A stretch of 64,000 nucleotides of DNA. It comes from Methanobacteriota archaeon (GTDB lineage Archaea; Halobacteriota; Methanomicrobia; Methanomicrobiales; Methanoculleaceae). Below, piece by piece: positions 16,645 through 25,816 of this stretch (the stretch's first letter is position 1; every line of letters starts with the position of its first letter). Made by a program: the position numbers and the translations under genes. Where the stretch lies: contig JAENYE010000003.1 in assembly GCA_016841955.1 (NCBI GenBank), positions 250,497 to 314,496 on the forward strand. Reading direction: 5' to 3'. The notes under the pieces were generated by a model. It saw only the letters and a list, made by a program, of their open reading frames with translations, searched no databases and was not told the DNA's origin.

Positions 16645-17844
16645 ATGATATTATTGTGGCTCTTTGTAATCATCGGCGTGTCAGCGTTGTTGATCTGGCA
16701 GTTTGTAGGATATCCCCTGTTAATGGCAACCATTGCTCTTCGGGCAAAACCCAAGGCAATGGATTATACATATCAGCCGTTTGTCTCGATCTTGGTTCCT
16801 ACATATAACGAAGAGACCGTTATTGCAAAGCGAATAGAGAACCTTTTGAATCTTAATTATCCCGGGAATAAATACGAGATCATTGTGGTTGATTCCGGTT
16901 CTCTCGACAGAACCGTCAGCATCGCGCAAGATCTCCTGCAAAGTTATGGGAATCATAATCCGTCGGTGAAAGTCATTCAGGAAAGGGAGAGGCGTGGGAA
17001 AGCGTCCGCGATCAACTTCGGGAAGAGGGCTGCAAGAGGAGATTTCGTCTTGGTGACAGATGCGAATGCGACCTTTGACCCGAACGTACTCCGAGAAATC
17101 ATGCCGCATTTTAAGGATCCAGAAGTAGGCGCCGTCGGGGGAAAATACTGTGTTGCAAATCCAGAAGATTCTCTTGGGGCCTCTACCTCGTTTTACTGGG
17201 ATCTTGAGTACATGATGCGGGTCGGTGAGTCTGCGCTGGACTCGGCATGTACCTTCCACGGGGAGATCAACGCATGGAGGAAGGATCTCGTCGATGCTGA
17301 TGTCCAGATGCTTACTGAAGATTTAGACATGTGTCTCTCCATCAAAGAAAAAGGCTATAAAATTGTTTACGAGCCCGACGCGATCGTATACGAACCCGCT
17401 CCCACTACATCGAAGGATCAGATCAAACAAAGGAAGCGGACGAGCATCGGGACAATCCAGATTCTGTTTAAACATGGAAAATTCCTGATATCCGCGAAAG
17501 ACTGGTATGGGAGATTAATATTCCCCTCGCATAAGGCACTGACCATGGTTTCTCCCTTCATGCTCCTAACTATCCCAATTCTCTATCTGGCCATAGGGGA
17601 TCTTCAGGTTGCACTGGTTCACTGTATCTTCACCTTAGCTCTCTCTGCAGGTCTTTTTGCTGCACTTCTTCTTGTGAGAACCCGGTTGCTCGGGAAGAAA
17701 GATGAAACATCTTTCTCGCTGGCTTCAATTCCCAAAATTGTACACTATGTATTGTTGAACGAATATCTCATACTCTTAGCCTGGAAGGATTTTCTCTTTG
17801 GGAGGTACTCAGTCCTATGGGAAAAAGCAACGACAACTCGTTGA
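16645..17844 (+). CDS. Membrane GT2 glycosyltransferase, processive-synthase-like
   Basis: This 399-residue protein has one N-terminal membrane segment (residues 4-28) and a GT2 domain like those of cellulose or hyaluronan synthases: VSILVPTYNEETVIAKRI, EIIVVDSGSLDRT, the metal site VTDANATFDP, MLTEDLDMCLSIKEKG (acceptor-side acidic motif) and QRKRTSIGTIQ (counterpart of QxxRW). Two or more helices follow at about residues 295-350. It probably extends or starts a glycan chain on a lipid carrier. The ATG has AAGGAGA 3-4 bases upstream inside GAGGTGAAGGAG. The usual VDDGS is VDSGS here. The 3' end overlaps a decayed second GT2 reading frame. Confidence 0.87.
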   Translation: MILLWLFVIIGVSALLIWQFVGYPLLMATIALRAKPKAMDYTYQPFVSILVPTYNEETVIAKRIENLLNLNYPGNKYEIIVVDSGSLDRTVSIAQDLLQSYGNHNPSVKVIQERERRGKASAINFGKRAARGDFVLVTDANATFDPNVLREIMPHFKDPEVGAVGGKYCVANPEDSLGASTSFYWDLEYMMRVGESALDSACTFHGEINAWRKDLVDADVQMLTEDLDMCLSIKEKGYKIVYEPDAIVYEPAPTTSKDQIKQRKRTSIGTIQILFKHGKFLISAKDWYGRLIFPSHKALTMVSPFMLLTIPILYLAIGDLQVALVHCIFTLALSAGLFAALLLVRTRLLGKKDETSFSLASIPKIVHYVLLNEYLILLAWKDFLFGRYSVLWEKATTTR

Positions 17845-17899
17845 AGGTTTCGATACCGATACCGGCCTCAAATCCGGCACCACCACATCCCGGGATTAC

Positions 17900-18278
17900 G
17901 AAATCCATTCTTGATGAGGCATACCAAAACAGGAGATCACCATGTGCCGGGAGTATCGGCAAAGGGCTCTGGAAGGAGTCCATTGCCCTTGATACCTCCC
18001 CTGGAAGCGCCAACGCGGCCCAGGACAGGACGCTCAAGGGAAAGAGGATCGTCAAGAGCACCAGCGGATGCTACTGCATCCGCTGGAAAAGGGCTATCGT
18101 AGCAGCCGGGGGGGTTGACGCCCGTCTCCCCATCAACGAGGACACCGAACTGAACTCACGGCTCCAGCAGCTCGACGCGCTCGTATACACGCCGGAAGCC
18201 ATCGCCCACCACCATACCCGTGGGGCCTTTCTTAGGGCAGGTGTCCTCCGCATTCGAGTTTTGAAAAGGCACACTTGA
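17900..18278 (+). pseudogene. Remnant of a second GT2 glycosyltransferase (C-terminal part)
   Basis: An open frame covers these bases without the N-terminal catalytic half of a GT2 enzyme. The translation still shows the family's C-terminal landmarks: RAIVAAGGVDARLPINEDTE (like the usual GGFDERLP-NEDTELN), LVYTPEAIAHHHTRG (like LLYTPDAVVYHHHRG) and a closing basic stretch LRIRVLKRHT. Everything before about residue 50 of the frame is unlike GT2 (no VSVVIP strand, no DxD). It therefore looks like the eroded 3' part of a gene whose 5' part was lost. The open frame starts inside the end of the intact GT2 gene. Confidence 0.72.
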
Positions 18279-18564
18279 AACCATCCCGGGGACGGTTACA
18301 CGATGAGAATCTATCTTCCGAACCTTCCATGTTTTTCTCGTTTCGAGAGGAGCGCACGATGGCAGGAACAGAAACAGGTAACCAGAAATCTCAACGGAAT
18401 CCATCTAACGGGGATAGGGCCATTCACAGTAGTACTTCTTGAATTCGTGCTTCGGGAGTGCAAGGGCGAGCCAATATCATACCCTCGAAGGGTTTCCCAT
18501 CCCCCTGTTCCAAAACGGTCTATCGGCCAAATTTCCGGTCAATATCCAATAAACGAACAGTTTA

Positions 18565-18780
18565 TTGAATGTAATCATCCTCGCCATCCGGTCGGAGATC
18601 ACTAAGATGTCCCCGATCATCCGAGCGTGTGATGCCCGGGGTGAAGATCGCTTCATCCATCACACCGAACTGCACCATGCCCATGAGATGAACCGGACTT
18701 TCTTTGAGGATCTTGACCTCAGCCGGAGTAAAACCTCGTATTTCCGGGATCGGAGTTGGCACAATTCAGACATGGACCCT
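18565..18780 (+). pseudogene. N-terminal remnant of a UDP-GlcNAc 2-epimerase (WecB-like)
   Basis: The translation reads IILAIRSEITKMSPIIRACD, then HHTELHHAHEMNRTFFEDLD. Intact non-hydrolysing UDP-N-acetylglucosamine 2-epimerases have -LGTRPEIIKMSPVIRAC- and -HTGQHYSYEMD-VFFE-L- at the same spacing. The substrate loops GTRPE and TGQH have become AIRSE and TELH. After about 60 codons the similarity seems to continue in another frame (GIGVGTIQ, as in -LGIGSGTQ-) and then stops. The gene is short of some 300 codons. It is a dead fragment upstream of the GT4 gene and shows that the locus once encoded a ManNAc-type sugar pathway. Confidence 0.75.
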
Positions 18781-18827
18781 TGCCCCTGCGGCATACCATC
18801 GGTTCAGGCACCAAGGACGTGAGATCC

Positions 18828-19946
18828 GTGAAAATTGTCTTGCTCCGGTCTAATCCCATCGATCCTGATGTAAGGCTAGAGAAAGAAGCGAAAACATTGA
18901 CAGACGCGGGTCATGATGTGACGTTGCTTGGATGGCAAAGATTCGGTGATGCACCGGTTCAAGAGAAACGGCACCATTATACCGTTAGACGCCTGAAATT
19001 CAGAGCACCCGTTGAAAAAAGGGTAATCCTATATTTACCCATCTGGTGGGTCCTTGCGTTCTTCTGGTTGCTAAAGGAAGATTGGGATGTTGTCCATGCT
19101 GCAGATCTCGACACATACGTCCCTGCCATCATTGCAGCCAAACTTAAGGGAAAGCAACTGGTCTACGATATCTTTGACTTTTATGCCGATCTGGTGATGT
19201 TGCCTCCACATGTCAGGCACTGTGTGGCGGCGTTTGATATTTACTTAATGAGATTTGCAGACGCAGTTATTGTAGTGGATCCCAGCCGATTGAGGCAGAT
19301 CGGAAAAGACGGGGATTCCAGTATCAACATCATTTATAATTCCCCCGAGGATTCCCTGACCTCATCAATGACGGATCTGCGGAAAGAACAGTGGAATTCG
19401 TTTAAGATCTTCTATGCCGGAATACTGGGAGAAGGTAGAGACTTCGAATCGGTTATCCACGCAGCAAAAGAGATTGGGGATGTTCTGGTCGAATTTGCCG
19501 GATTTGGATACTATGCAGAGTATTTACGATCTATAAGCGAACAAGAGTCCCATGTCGCGTTCGTCGGAACAATTCCTTATAATGATGTCATTTTGAGGAC
19601 GCTACAGTCAGATTTGCTGTTCGCTCTCTACGATCCCAGTGTCCCAAATAATCGCTATGCTAGCCCCAACAAGTTATTTGAAGCGATGATGTGCGGGAAA
19701 CCGATCCTGATAAGTGACGGGACAGCAATGGCTGAGATTGTGAGGGAAGAAGACTGTGGCTTTGTCGTGCCGTATGGGGACCCTGGCGCGATCAAGCATG
19801 CAATCCTTACGCTCAAAGAAAATCCTTCCCTGTGCAGGCGCCTTGGCAAGAATGGCCGGGAAGCCTATGAGAAAAAGTACAACTGGGGCATCATGGAGGA
19901 GCGGTTGCTGAAGGTTTATGAAGGCTTACAGAGAAATAAGCCCTAG
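18828..19946 (+). CDS. Glycosyltransferase family 4
   Basis: The 372-residue protein has a GT-B fold. The N-terminal domain begins VKIVLLRSNPIDPDVRLEKE and includes WDVVHAADLDTYVPAIIAA and YDIFDFYADLV. The C-terminal domain has FKIFYAGILGEGRDF, the donor-binding ASPNKLFEAMMCGKPILISD (E-x7-E type) and CGFVVPYGDPGAI. I choose GTG at 18828 as start: AAGGA lies 10 bases upstream and the first strand follows at once. An in-frame TTG at 18756 would add 24 unlike residues derived from the WecB remnant. It is likely a sugar transferase acting on the cytoplasmic face of the membrane. The gene is A+T-richer than the housekeeping genes at the right of the window. Confidence 0.85.
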   Translation: MKIVLLRSNPIDPDVRLEKEAKTLTDAGHDVTLLGWQRFGDAPVQEKRHHYTVRRLKFRAPVEKRVILYLPIWWVLAFFWLLKEDWDVVHAADLDTYVPAIIAAKLKGKQLVYDIFDFYADLVMLPPHVRHCVAAFDIYLMRFADAVIVVDPSRLRQIGKDGDSSINIIYNSPEDSLTSSMTDLRKEQWNSFKIFYAGILGEGRDFESVIHAAKEIGDVLVEFAGFGYYAEYLRSISEQESHVAFVGTIPYNDVILRTLQSDLLFALYDPSVPNNRYASPNKLFEAMMCGKPILISDGTAMAEIVREEDCGFVVPYGDPGAIKHAILTLKENPSLCRRLGKNGREAYEKKYNWGIMEERLLKVYEGLQRNKP

Positions 19947-20114
19947 AATAGTTCTTCTCCGGTACGGGGTATTATCGGGATCTGCCGATCCAAAGAAGAT
20001 TTGCTCAGAAGATCATTTCATGTAGGATCCTACCTTTGAATCGAATGACCAGATGTTTTCGACACAGCACCTTGATGGTAAGTATTATGCCGGTATCCGG
20101 TAAGGTGCCACCAT

Positions 20115-20369
20115 ATGGCATACACCATTGAAGCATTGCCAGAGAAGAATATTCAACTGGGGCAAAATTTTAACTGCCAATCCAGGAGAGGAAAACCAAT
20201 TCACAGTGTTACACTGAAGATCATAAAAGATGTACTAAAACTGAAATCAAGGCATTTTCTCGTCTTTGAAGGACAGGAGATTGTTGGCAGATGTCCGTTT
20301 GCCGAAGAATCAATGAGACATTTCCGGGGCGCCGAGGGGTACGATTCTTCAACCGGCGAGGTGTCCTGA
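20115..20369 (+). pseudogene. Truncated FemAB-like N-terminal fragment
   Basis: The 84-codon frame translates to MAYTIEALPEKNIQL at the start and HFLVFEGQEIVGRCPF near residue 50. This aligns with the N-terminus of the FemAB-like protein at 23119 (MGYSIQELSEENAG and YWMVLSGQKVVGIFPL), with the same spacing. The rest of the roughly 340-residue fold is missing and the DEF/FFHS-W core is degraded. Its stop codon touches the ATG of the next, intact FemAB-like gene. It may now act only as a translated leader, or it may be a dead gene fragment left after a recombination. Confidence 0.68.
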
Positions 20370-21368
20370 ATGGGAAAAGTAGAAGTGAGAAGACTGGAGG
20401 ACAATGAATTATCTGCATGGGACGAGTTAGTCGCCGGGTCCGACCAGGGAACAATTTTCCATACGAGCGACTGGTTACTCAAGACTGCTTCATCCCTGAA
20501 TCTGACACTGCTCATACTTGGGTGCTACGAAGACGAGGGATTGATCGGGGGCTGCCCCCTTCTCCTGTCAAACCAATATAATTTGCTTAAAATCGCTTCT
20601 TCTACAGTAGAGTTAACCTCCTACGGGGGGATGGTGATAGCCAACATAGAGAGTACAAAACGAAGAGAAAGAGAATTACATAACAATAAAGTCATTGCAG
20701 CCGTTCGTGAATGTATTGTTCAGCAGAGATTTGACTATGTGAACCTGGTAAATTCCCCGGGATTGCAAGATATTCGGGCGTTCACCCAGAATGGATGGGA
20801 TTCAAAGGTGTACTATACCTATATACTCCCAATCAGCGGGGATATATTTGACTGGATCTCAAAAAATGCACGAAGGAGTGTTCGTAAAGCCCAAAAACTT
20901 GGTATGTATGCAACACAGCATTTCGACACCGAGATGTACTGGGATCTCACCGTTGAGACCTTCAGTAAACACAACTCCCGGCCGTCCTCTTCTAAAGAGC
21001 ATCTCGTGAATATGTTACATATGATCAAGGATAAGGGCATGGGCGAGATGTGGGTCGCCAGGACTTCTTCAGGAGAGATTGCTGCGGCGGAAGTCATCCT
21101 TAGAGATTCGAAGAATGTGCATCGTTGGTCTGCTGCCTCTTCGGAAGAGCATCTGAATTCGGGGGCTACTTCACTTCTACTCTGTGAAATATTCAATGAC
21201 ATAAAGAATCGCAATTATACATCGATCAATTTGATGGCAGGAAACTTCGCGCATCTGAGTGCTTTCATAACAAGTTTCAATCCCAATCTTGTCCCTTACT
21301 ACGGTGTCGAACTTCATAACAACAAGTATAAACTTCTAAAAGGGCTGAAAACGAGATTGACCCGATAG
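20370..21368 (+). CDS. FemAB-like (GNAT-fold) aminoacyl/acyltransferase
   Basis: This 332-residue protein resembles FemAB/lipid II:glycine glycyltransferase-type proteins: AWDELVAGSDQGTIFHTSDW at the start, ISKNARRSVRKAQKLGM in the middle (the conserved basic helix), and a second GNAT-like half with MWVARTSSGEIAAAEVIL and VHRWSAASSEEHLNSGATSL. Bacterial relatives use aminoacyl-tRNA to add amino acids to peptidoglycan precursors. Methanomicrobiales have no murein, so here the acceptor is probably an amino sugar of a surface polysaccharide or a glycolipid; this is inference. The ATG follows directly on the stop of the truncated fragment upstream, with no clear ribosome site of its own. A paralogue lies at 23119. 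Confidence 0.83.
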   Translation: MGKVEVRRLEDNELSAWDELVAGSDQGTIFHTSDWLLKTASSLNLTLLILGCYEDEGLIGGCPLLLSNQYNLLKIASSTVELTSYGGMVIANIESTKRRERELHNNKVIAAVRECIVQQRFDYVNLVNSPGLQDIRAFTQNGWDSKVYYTYILPISGDIFDWISKNARRSVRKAQKLGMYATQHFDTEMYWDLTVETFSKHNSRPSSSKEHLVNMLHMIKDKGMGEMWVARTSSGEIAAAEVILRDSKNVHRWSAASSEEHLNSGATSLLLCEIFNDIKNRNYTSINLMAGNFAHLSAFITSFNPNLVPYYGVELHNNKYKLLKGLKTRLTR

Positions 21369-21696
21369 ATTTGTCTAAATGAGAACATCACAATTGTATG
21401 TAATCCCCTTCGGCGCGTCTGACCGAGTGAACTCGAAGAGACAATCATTGCCGTGATACTCAAGATCGTCGCAGCCATGCACCCGTTTGGGCTTCGGTGA
21501 GACGGGGAATTTGGGGTCGAGCCCTCAACCCGGTTTCACAGTCGTTTTAGGATGAGCCCGGTGTATGGTGTACATCCTTTTTCGCTCGTCGAGGGATGTT
21601 TCCTGCCGTGTTCGGCAAAAGAGGGTGGCCTTGCCGCACCCATCCACCATGGGCAGAGACGGTCACCAATCTGAAGTGCAGAAGCAGTGGAAGAAG
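21369..21696. other. Intergenic region between convergent genes
   Basis: About 330 bases lie between the FemAB-like gene and the end of the cysteine-rich protein gene on the other strand. No gene, RNA or repeat is apparent. Confidence 0.45.
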
Positions 21697-22275
21697 TCAG
21701 AGATCAGTCCGTTTCAGCCAGGCTTCCCTCCAGAAAAGCAAGCAGGACCTGTCACACCCATGGTGCCTCTTCCCATCACAGTAGACTCCTTCGAGAAAGA
21801 CGGTCGGACTTTTTAATATCCTGACCTCACCGTTAGATTCAAGGGTGATTGAACGGACTTTTTTAAACACCCGACATTTCTTTCCGCAAAAGTCTTCCAT
21901 CTCAGGCATGAAAAGCAGGCCTTTATACTTACCGTTTTCATCAAGCGTGGCGCGGATCTCATCTAAAGACCGGACCTGGACATACTCACCAGGTTGCAGA
22001 TCGAGTACCTCATTCACAGGCATAACTCCTTTTTGGACAATGGTTGGTCGATCTCTGTTGCAACCAGCGTTACCTGCATCGTTACCCGCAGGTGAAATCA
22101 CCGGCCGAACCTGCCGCCACAATGGAACGACATACGGGACCTGCTTAACAACAGGCACCAAAGGAGCCTTGATCGACTCATTCCACAACTTCTGCGTTAG
22201 AAACTCGTACGATGGCCGCGTAAATCCGTATACCTCCTGAGCCATGAAGGTACAGGGTGTTGCCTGGTTGTCCAT
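21697..22275 (-). CDS. Conserved cysteine-rich protein of unknown function (glycan-locus associated)
   Basis: The 192-residue protein has a variable N-terminal half and a distinctive C-terminal domain: GEYVQVRSLDEIRATLDENG, LLFMPEMEDFCGKKCRVFKK, then FLEGVYCDGKRHHGCDRSC and LLFWREAWLKR. I recall the pattern MPEM-x-C...CDG-x-H-GC-x3-C-x-FW-EAWL from unannotated proteins in bacterial and archaeal polysaccharide loci. Five or six conserved Cys and the His suggest a metal or iron-sulfur site. There is no signal peptide or membrane segment. The function is not known to me. It stands alone on the minus strand between two FemAB-like genes. Confidence 0.72.
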   Translation of the reverse strand: MDNQATPCTFMAQEVYGFTRPSYEFLTQKLWNESIKAPLVPVVKQVPYVVPLWRQVRPVISPAGNDAGNAGCNRDRPTIVQKGVMPVNEVLDLQPGEYVQVRSLDEIRATLDENGKYKGLLFMPEMEDFCGKKCRVFKKVRSITLESNGEVRILKSPTVFLEGVYCDGKRHHGCDRSCLLFWREAWLKRTDL

Positions 22276-23118
22276 AATTACCCCCTTACTTTTTACCGAC
22301 AGACCAACTTTCAGATACCTCTTGACCAGCAGTTACCCATCCGAGTATATCTATTGCAGTCATCAGGGATTCTGTCATTACGCATTAGATGATACCTTAG
22401 AGCGCTGCAAGATTCAACCATACACTCATTACCCCCCTCTCGATCGTATGACAGGCACAGGCTCCTGATGTGCCAAGTGTCACGACATTATATCATATAA
22501 ACATTTTGTCGGGGGCATGGATTCCCATACAGAGAGACGAGCATAGATCCCGGGAGCTTGTCTATAGCGTCAGGTGCAAAACTGCAGGTTAACGTAACCA
22601 TAGGGAGGCGATCTCCAGCAGATGCACGGCTTACTGATCTTGCACTGAAGTCGGGTGCAGATGAACGGTGCACTTTTCCAGGAGCACCCGACCAACGCTC
22701 CGGGACTTCTCGGGGATAGGCGAGGTCTCGTCCGATAGAGAGGATACACGGACAGGCAGGATATCTGAACTGAAATACCAGATCAGCTGGAATTAGGGCA
22801 GAGATTCGCCTGAATACGTTGTTGAAAGAATCTGCACAGTCCAATTTCAGCCGAATAAAAACAGCAGCCATCCGAAAAGGGGTTCGGTGAAATATAGTAT
22901 CAGCAACTCAAGAAAGCGTCATTCACGAGTTGCAGAGCAGTACGGAGGCGATGCCCGGCGCAGGAGAACCAGCAAAGATTATCCTGGCCCGATTATGACG
23001 TACACTGAAGAAGATCCGGATACACCCAACGAGGGGATTAAATTCATCACTATTGATTACTACCCACGATGCGCTGAATAGAGAGTCTTTTTTATACGTG
23101 GAAAAGCAAGGAGCCTCC
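22276..23118. other. Long gene-free stretch
   Basis: About 840 bases hold no supported gene. Short frames on both strands (for example 22488-22871 minus and 22887-23081 plus) have no family resemblance. The last part contains the AAGGAG ribosome site (23108-23113) of the next gene. No repeat or RNA gene was recognised. Confidence 0.45.
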
Positions 23119-24150
23119 ATGGGCTATTCCATACAAGAACTGTCGGAGGAAAACGCAGGGGCCTGGGACGAGTTTAACAAACGATGCCCCGAAGGAACAT
23201 TTTTCCATAGTATAAAGTGGAAGAAATTACTGGAGAACGCACTCAACATCGACTTGAAGTACTGGATGGTCCTGAGCGGACAGAAAGTAGTCGGCATCTT
23301 TCCATTAAAATGTCGCTCAAAAGTTCTTTTAAAGGGCCTGGATGCAATCCCCCATTCAGAATTCAACAGCATCCTGCTGGATGACGATTTCAATCTTCAG
23401 GATCTGAATGAGATACTCGCCCAGTTCGCGTCAAACTACTCGTTTATTTCCCTCAATATGAATAAACAGACACTGTTGGACCATATAGAATACAATCATT
23501 ATCCATCCGATAATGTGGGGAATATGATATTGAACCTGAAACAGAAACCGCCGGACAGCATCTGGGAAAATTTCCCCGCTAGGAAAGGACAGAGAAAATT
23601 TATTCGCAGATTCGACGAGAAGGGGTTCGAAGTCCATGAAATCCGTCAAGAGAGGGAAATGAGAACATTTCATCAGTACTACGCCGAAAACCTTCGACGC
23701 ATAAACGCAGACATTCTGCCACTCACTTTTTTCCAGAAGCTTCTGGAAACATTCTCACAGGATGAGATGCGTGTAACACTAATATCGAAAGGGGATATCT
23801 ACGCGGGGGGCTTGCTCACTCTCATGCATCCAGCCGGCAAAACAGCATACTTCCAGTATCTCTCGCTGAATAGAAGCCTCCCCAATACATACCACCCCAC
23901 CTATTTCCTCTTCTGGGAGGGGCTTAATTGGGCGTGGGACAATGGATACGAAAAGGTATCCTTTGGCCGGCAAAAGATGGACCCCAACAATGCACGTTTT
24001 CGAATAAAAACAGATTTTGGTGCGGGATACGTGCCGATTCATTCAAGGATTGTTCTGCTCTCGAAAACAGCGTCGTTACTCTACCGGGTCAAAAAATACA
24101 CCCTGGATGCCCGGCATGAACGGAACTCCTCCACAATCAGAGGCTCCTGA
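23119..24150 (+). CDS. FemAB-like (GNAT-fold) aminoacyl/acyltransferase, second copy
   Basis: The 343-residue protein starts MGYSIQELSEENAGAWDEFN and has FFHSIKWKKLLENAL, YWMVLSGQKVVGIFPL, the basic helix ARKGQRKFIRRFDEKGF, and the second GNAT half with IYAGGLLTLMHPAGKTAYFQ and LFWEGLNWAWDNGYEKVSFG. I chose the ATG at 23119 because AAGGAG lies 5 bases upstream and the fragment at 20115 aligns from the same residue. An upstream in-frame start would add 22 unlike residues. It probably adds an acyl or aminoacyl group to an amino sugar of an exported glycan. It is only distantly similar to the FemAB-like protein at 20370, so the two may act on different positions. Confidence 0.85.
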   Translation: MGYSIQELSEENAGAWDEFNKRCPEGTFFHSIKWKKLLENALNIDLKYWMVLSGQKVVGIFPLKCRSKVLLKGLDAIPHSEFNSILLDDDFNLQDLNEILAQFASNYSFISLNMNKQTLLDHIEYNHYPSDNVGNMILNLKQKPPDSIWENFPARKGQRKFIRRFDEKGFEVHEIRQEREMRTFHQYYAENLRRINADILPLTFFQKLLETFSQDEMRVTLISKGDIYAGGLLTLMHPAGKTAYFQYLSLNRSLPNTYHPTYFLFWEGLNWAWDNGYEKVSFGRQKMDPNNARFRIKTDFGAGYVPIHSRIVLLSKTASLLYRVKKYTLDARHERNSSTIRGS

Positions 24151-24682
24151 ATGTCCTGATAAGAAACAGCGACACGCAAAAGCGGTGAACCAAACATTTT
24201 GGGACACCGGTCTCCAGTTCCGTCCAGAGCACGGTTCTCCGGACAGGCAACTGTTGACCCAAAGACCAAAGTCGTTCGAAAACCCTCTACCGGTAAGGGG
24301 CTGACCTCCTAACCACCCATGCGATAATAGCGGGGCAGAAGCCGCACGTCGCCATCAGGCACCTTGTGCGGATCCGCCTCCCCGATACGGTGCAGACGGG
24401 TACGTCGACCGAGAGAGAACAACACCTCCCCGATACTTTATCAGGAGATCGATTTGAAAACGGAAATAGAAGCCGGAGAACGGTTTTCGTCAAGTGAGCC
24501 CGTAACCCGCAAGGACTTGATGATCGTTTTGGGCTGTGCTCATCGGCAGAGAGAAGATCGAAGATTGGACTCGGGACATAATGTCAAAGGCATTTTACAA
24601 TATCTTTTCGTTTTAGAGAGTAAAGGGGGAAAAGCATAATATCTCCCGCTCCAAGTATGCGGGAGGGGGCCGGCTGCAGAGA
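24151..24682. other. Intergenic region before the deacetylase gene
   Basis: About 530 bases contain no convincing gene or RNA. Two overlapping short frames (24364-24639 plus; 24287-24493 minus) have random-looking translations. Confidence 0.45.
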
Positions 24683-25717
24683 ATGGATCTGCTCAAGCAG
24701 GACAGTGAGATCTGGGAGTTGTTTACCAGGGAGGAAGAGTATGATGGGTGCAGTCGTGACCGGTACGACCGGTTCCCTTACTACAGGAGTCGCCACCGGG
24801 ACATATCCGTGCCCCGGGCATCACAGGTGCTGATAGAGAAGGGCTATTATTGCGAATACCCGGAATCACAGCCTTTTGCAATCTGCCTGACACATGATAT
24901 TGACACCGTGTACAAACCCTTCCACTCCAAGGGTTTTGAGATCCTAAGTGCGCTGAAGAACGGAGATCTCGCCCATGCCAGCCGCATCGTTCCACAACTG
25001 CACTCGAAGAAACGTCCGGAATGGAACTTCAACGAGATCGCCGATCTCGAAGAATCCTACGGGGCATGCTCCAGTTTCTATTTCCTGGCCCTTGAAGATG
25101 GGGACAGGAACTACGCATACGCGATCGAGGATCTGGAGCAGGAGATGTGCACACTCCGGGACGGGGGATGGGAGATCGGCCTGCACGGGGGGTGCGACGC
25201 CTACCGTGACCTTGAGCAGCTGCAGAGAGAGAAGCGGCACCTAGAAAAGGTTCTGAATCAGACAGTAAACGGATATCGGAACCATTTTCTCAAGTTCCGG
25301 GTACCGGACACCTGGGAACTGCTGGAGCAAGCGGGGTTTCGGTACGACACCACCCTCGGATACCCGGACTGCACCGGGTTTCGGAACGGGATGTGCCACC
25401 CGTTCCGGCCGTTCAACATAAATACCAACCAGGAAATGGAGATCCTGGAGATCCCGCTCGCAATAATGGACAGGACACTGCTCTCATACATGCGGTTGAG
25501 CATGGAGCAGGCCTGGACTCAGACAGAGCGCCTTCTCGATGCTGTCGAACGGCATAACGGTGTGCTCGCCATCCTCTGGCATAACACATTCATGACCGGT
25601 ACGTCGCTTCAGTTCTACCGGAAGATCCTGGATTATGGTCATGAGAAGGGCGCCTGGATGACAAGCTGCAAAGAGATTGAGACGTGGTGGCAGAAGGGCG
25701 GAATGCAGCCCCCTTGA
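24683..25717 (+). CDS. Polysaccharide deacetylase-like protein (NodB fold)
   Basis: The 344-residue protein has the catalytic-site landmarks of carbohydrate esterase family 4: ICLTHDID at about residue 70 (catalytic Asp and metal Asp), WEIGLHGGCDAYRD (His of H-x3-D-like motif), YRNHFLKFRVPDTWELLEQA (the RxPxxxx motif) and ILWHNTFM near the end (catalytic His). Such enzymes remove N- or O-acetyl groups from sugars. There is no signal peptide, so it may act inside the cell on a lipid-linked precursor, as related proteins do in capsule loci. With FemAB-like proteins next door, a deacetylate-then-acylate path on an amino sugar is plausible. The ribosome site is weak. Confidence 0.84.
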   Translation: MDLLKQDSEIWELFTREEEYDGCSRDRYDRFPYYRSRHRDISVPRASQVLIEKGYYCEYPESQPFAICLTHDIDTVYKPFHSKGFEILSALKNGDLAHASRIVPQLHSKKRPEWNFNEIADLEESYGACSSFYFLALEDGDRNYAYAIEDLEQEMCTLRDGGWEIGLHGGCDAYRDLEQLQREKRHLEKVLNQTVNGYRNHFLKFRVPDTWELLEQAGFRYDTTLGYPDCTGFRNGMCHPFRPFNINTNQEMEILEIPLAIMDRTLLSYMRLSMEQAWTQTERLLDAVERHNGVLAILWHNTFMTGTSLQFYRKILDYGHEKGAWMTSCKEIETWWQKGGMQPP

Positions 25718-25816
25718 CTCTATGAGGAGCCTGGCCTTAACACCCCCGGGCGCCCTTCACCCGATGATCCCCGGCAACCCCTCCGATTGATCCCGGGACA
25801 ATTTTCACCAATCCCG

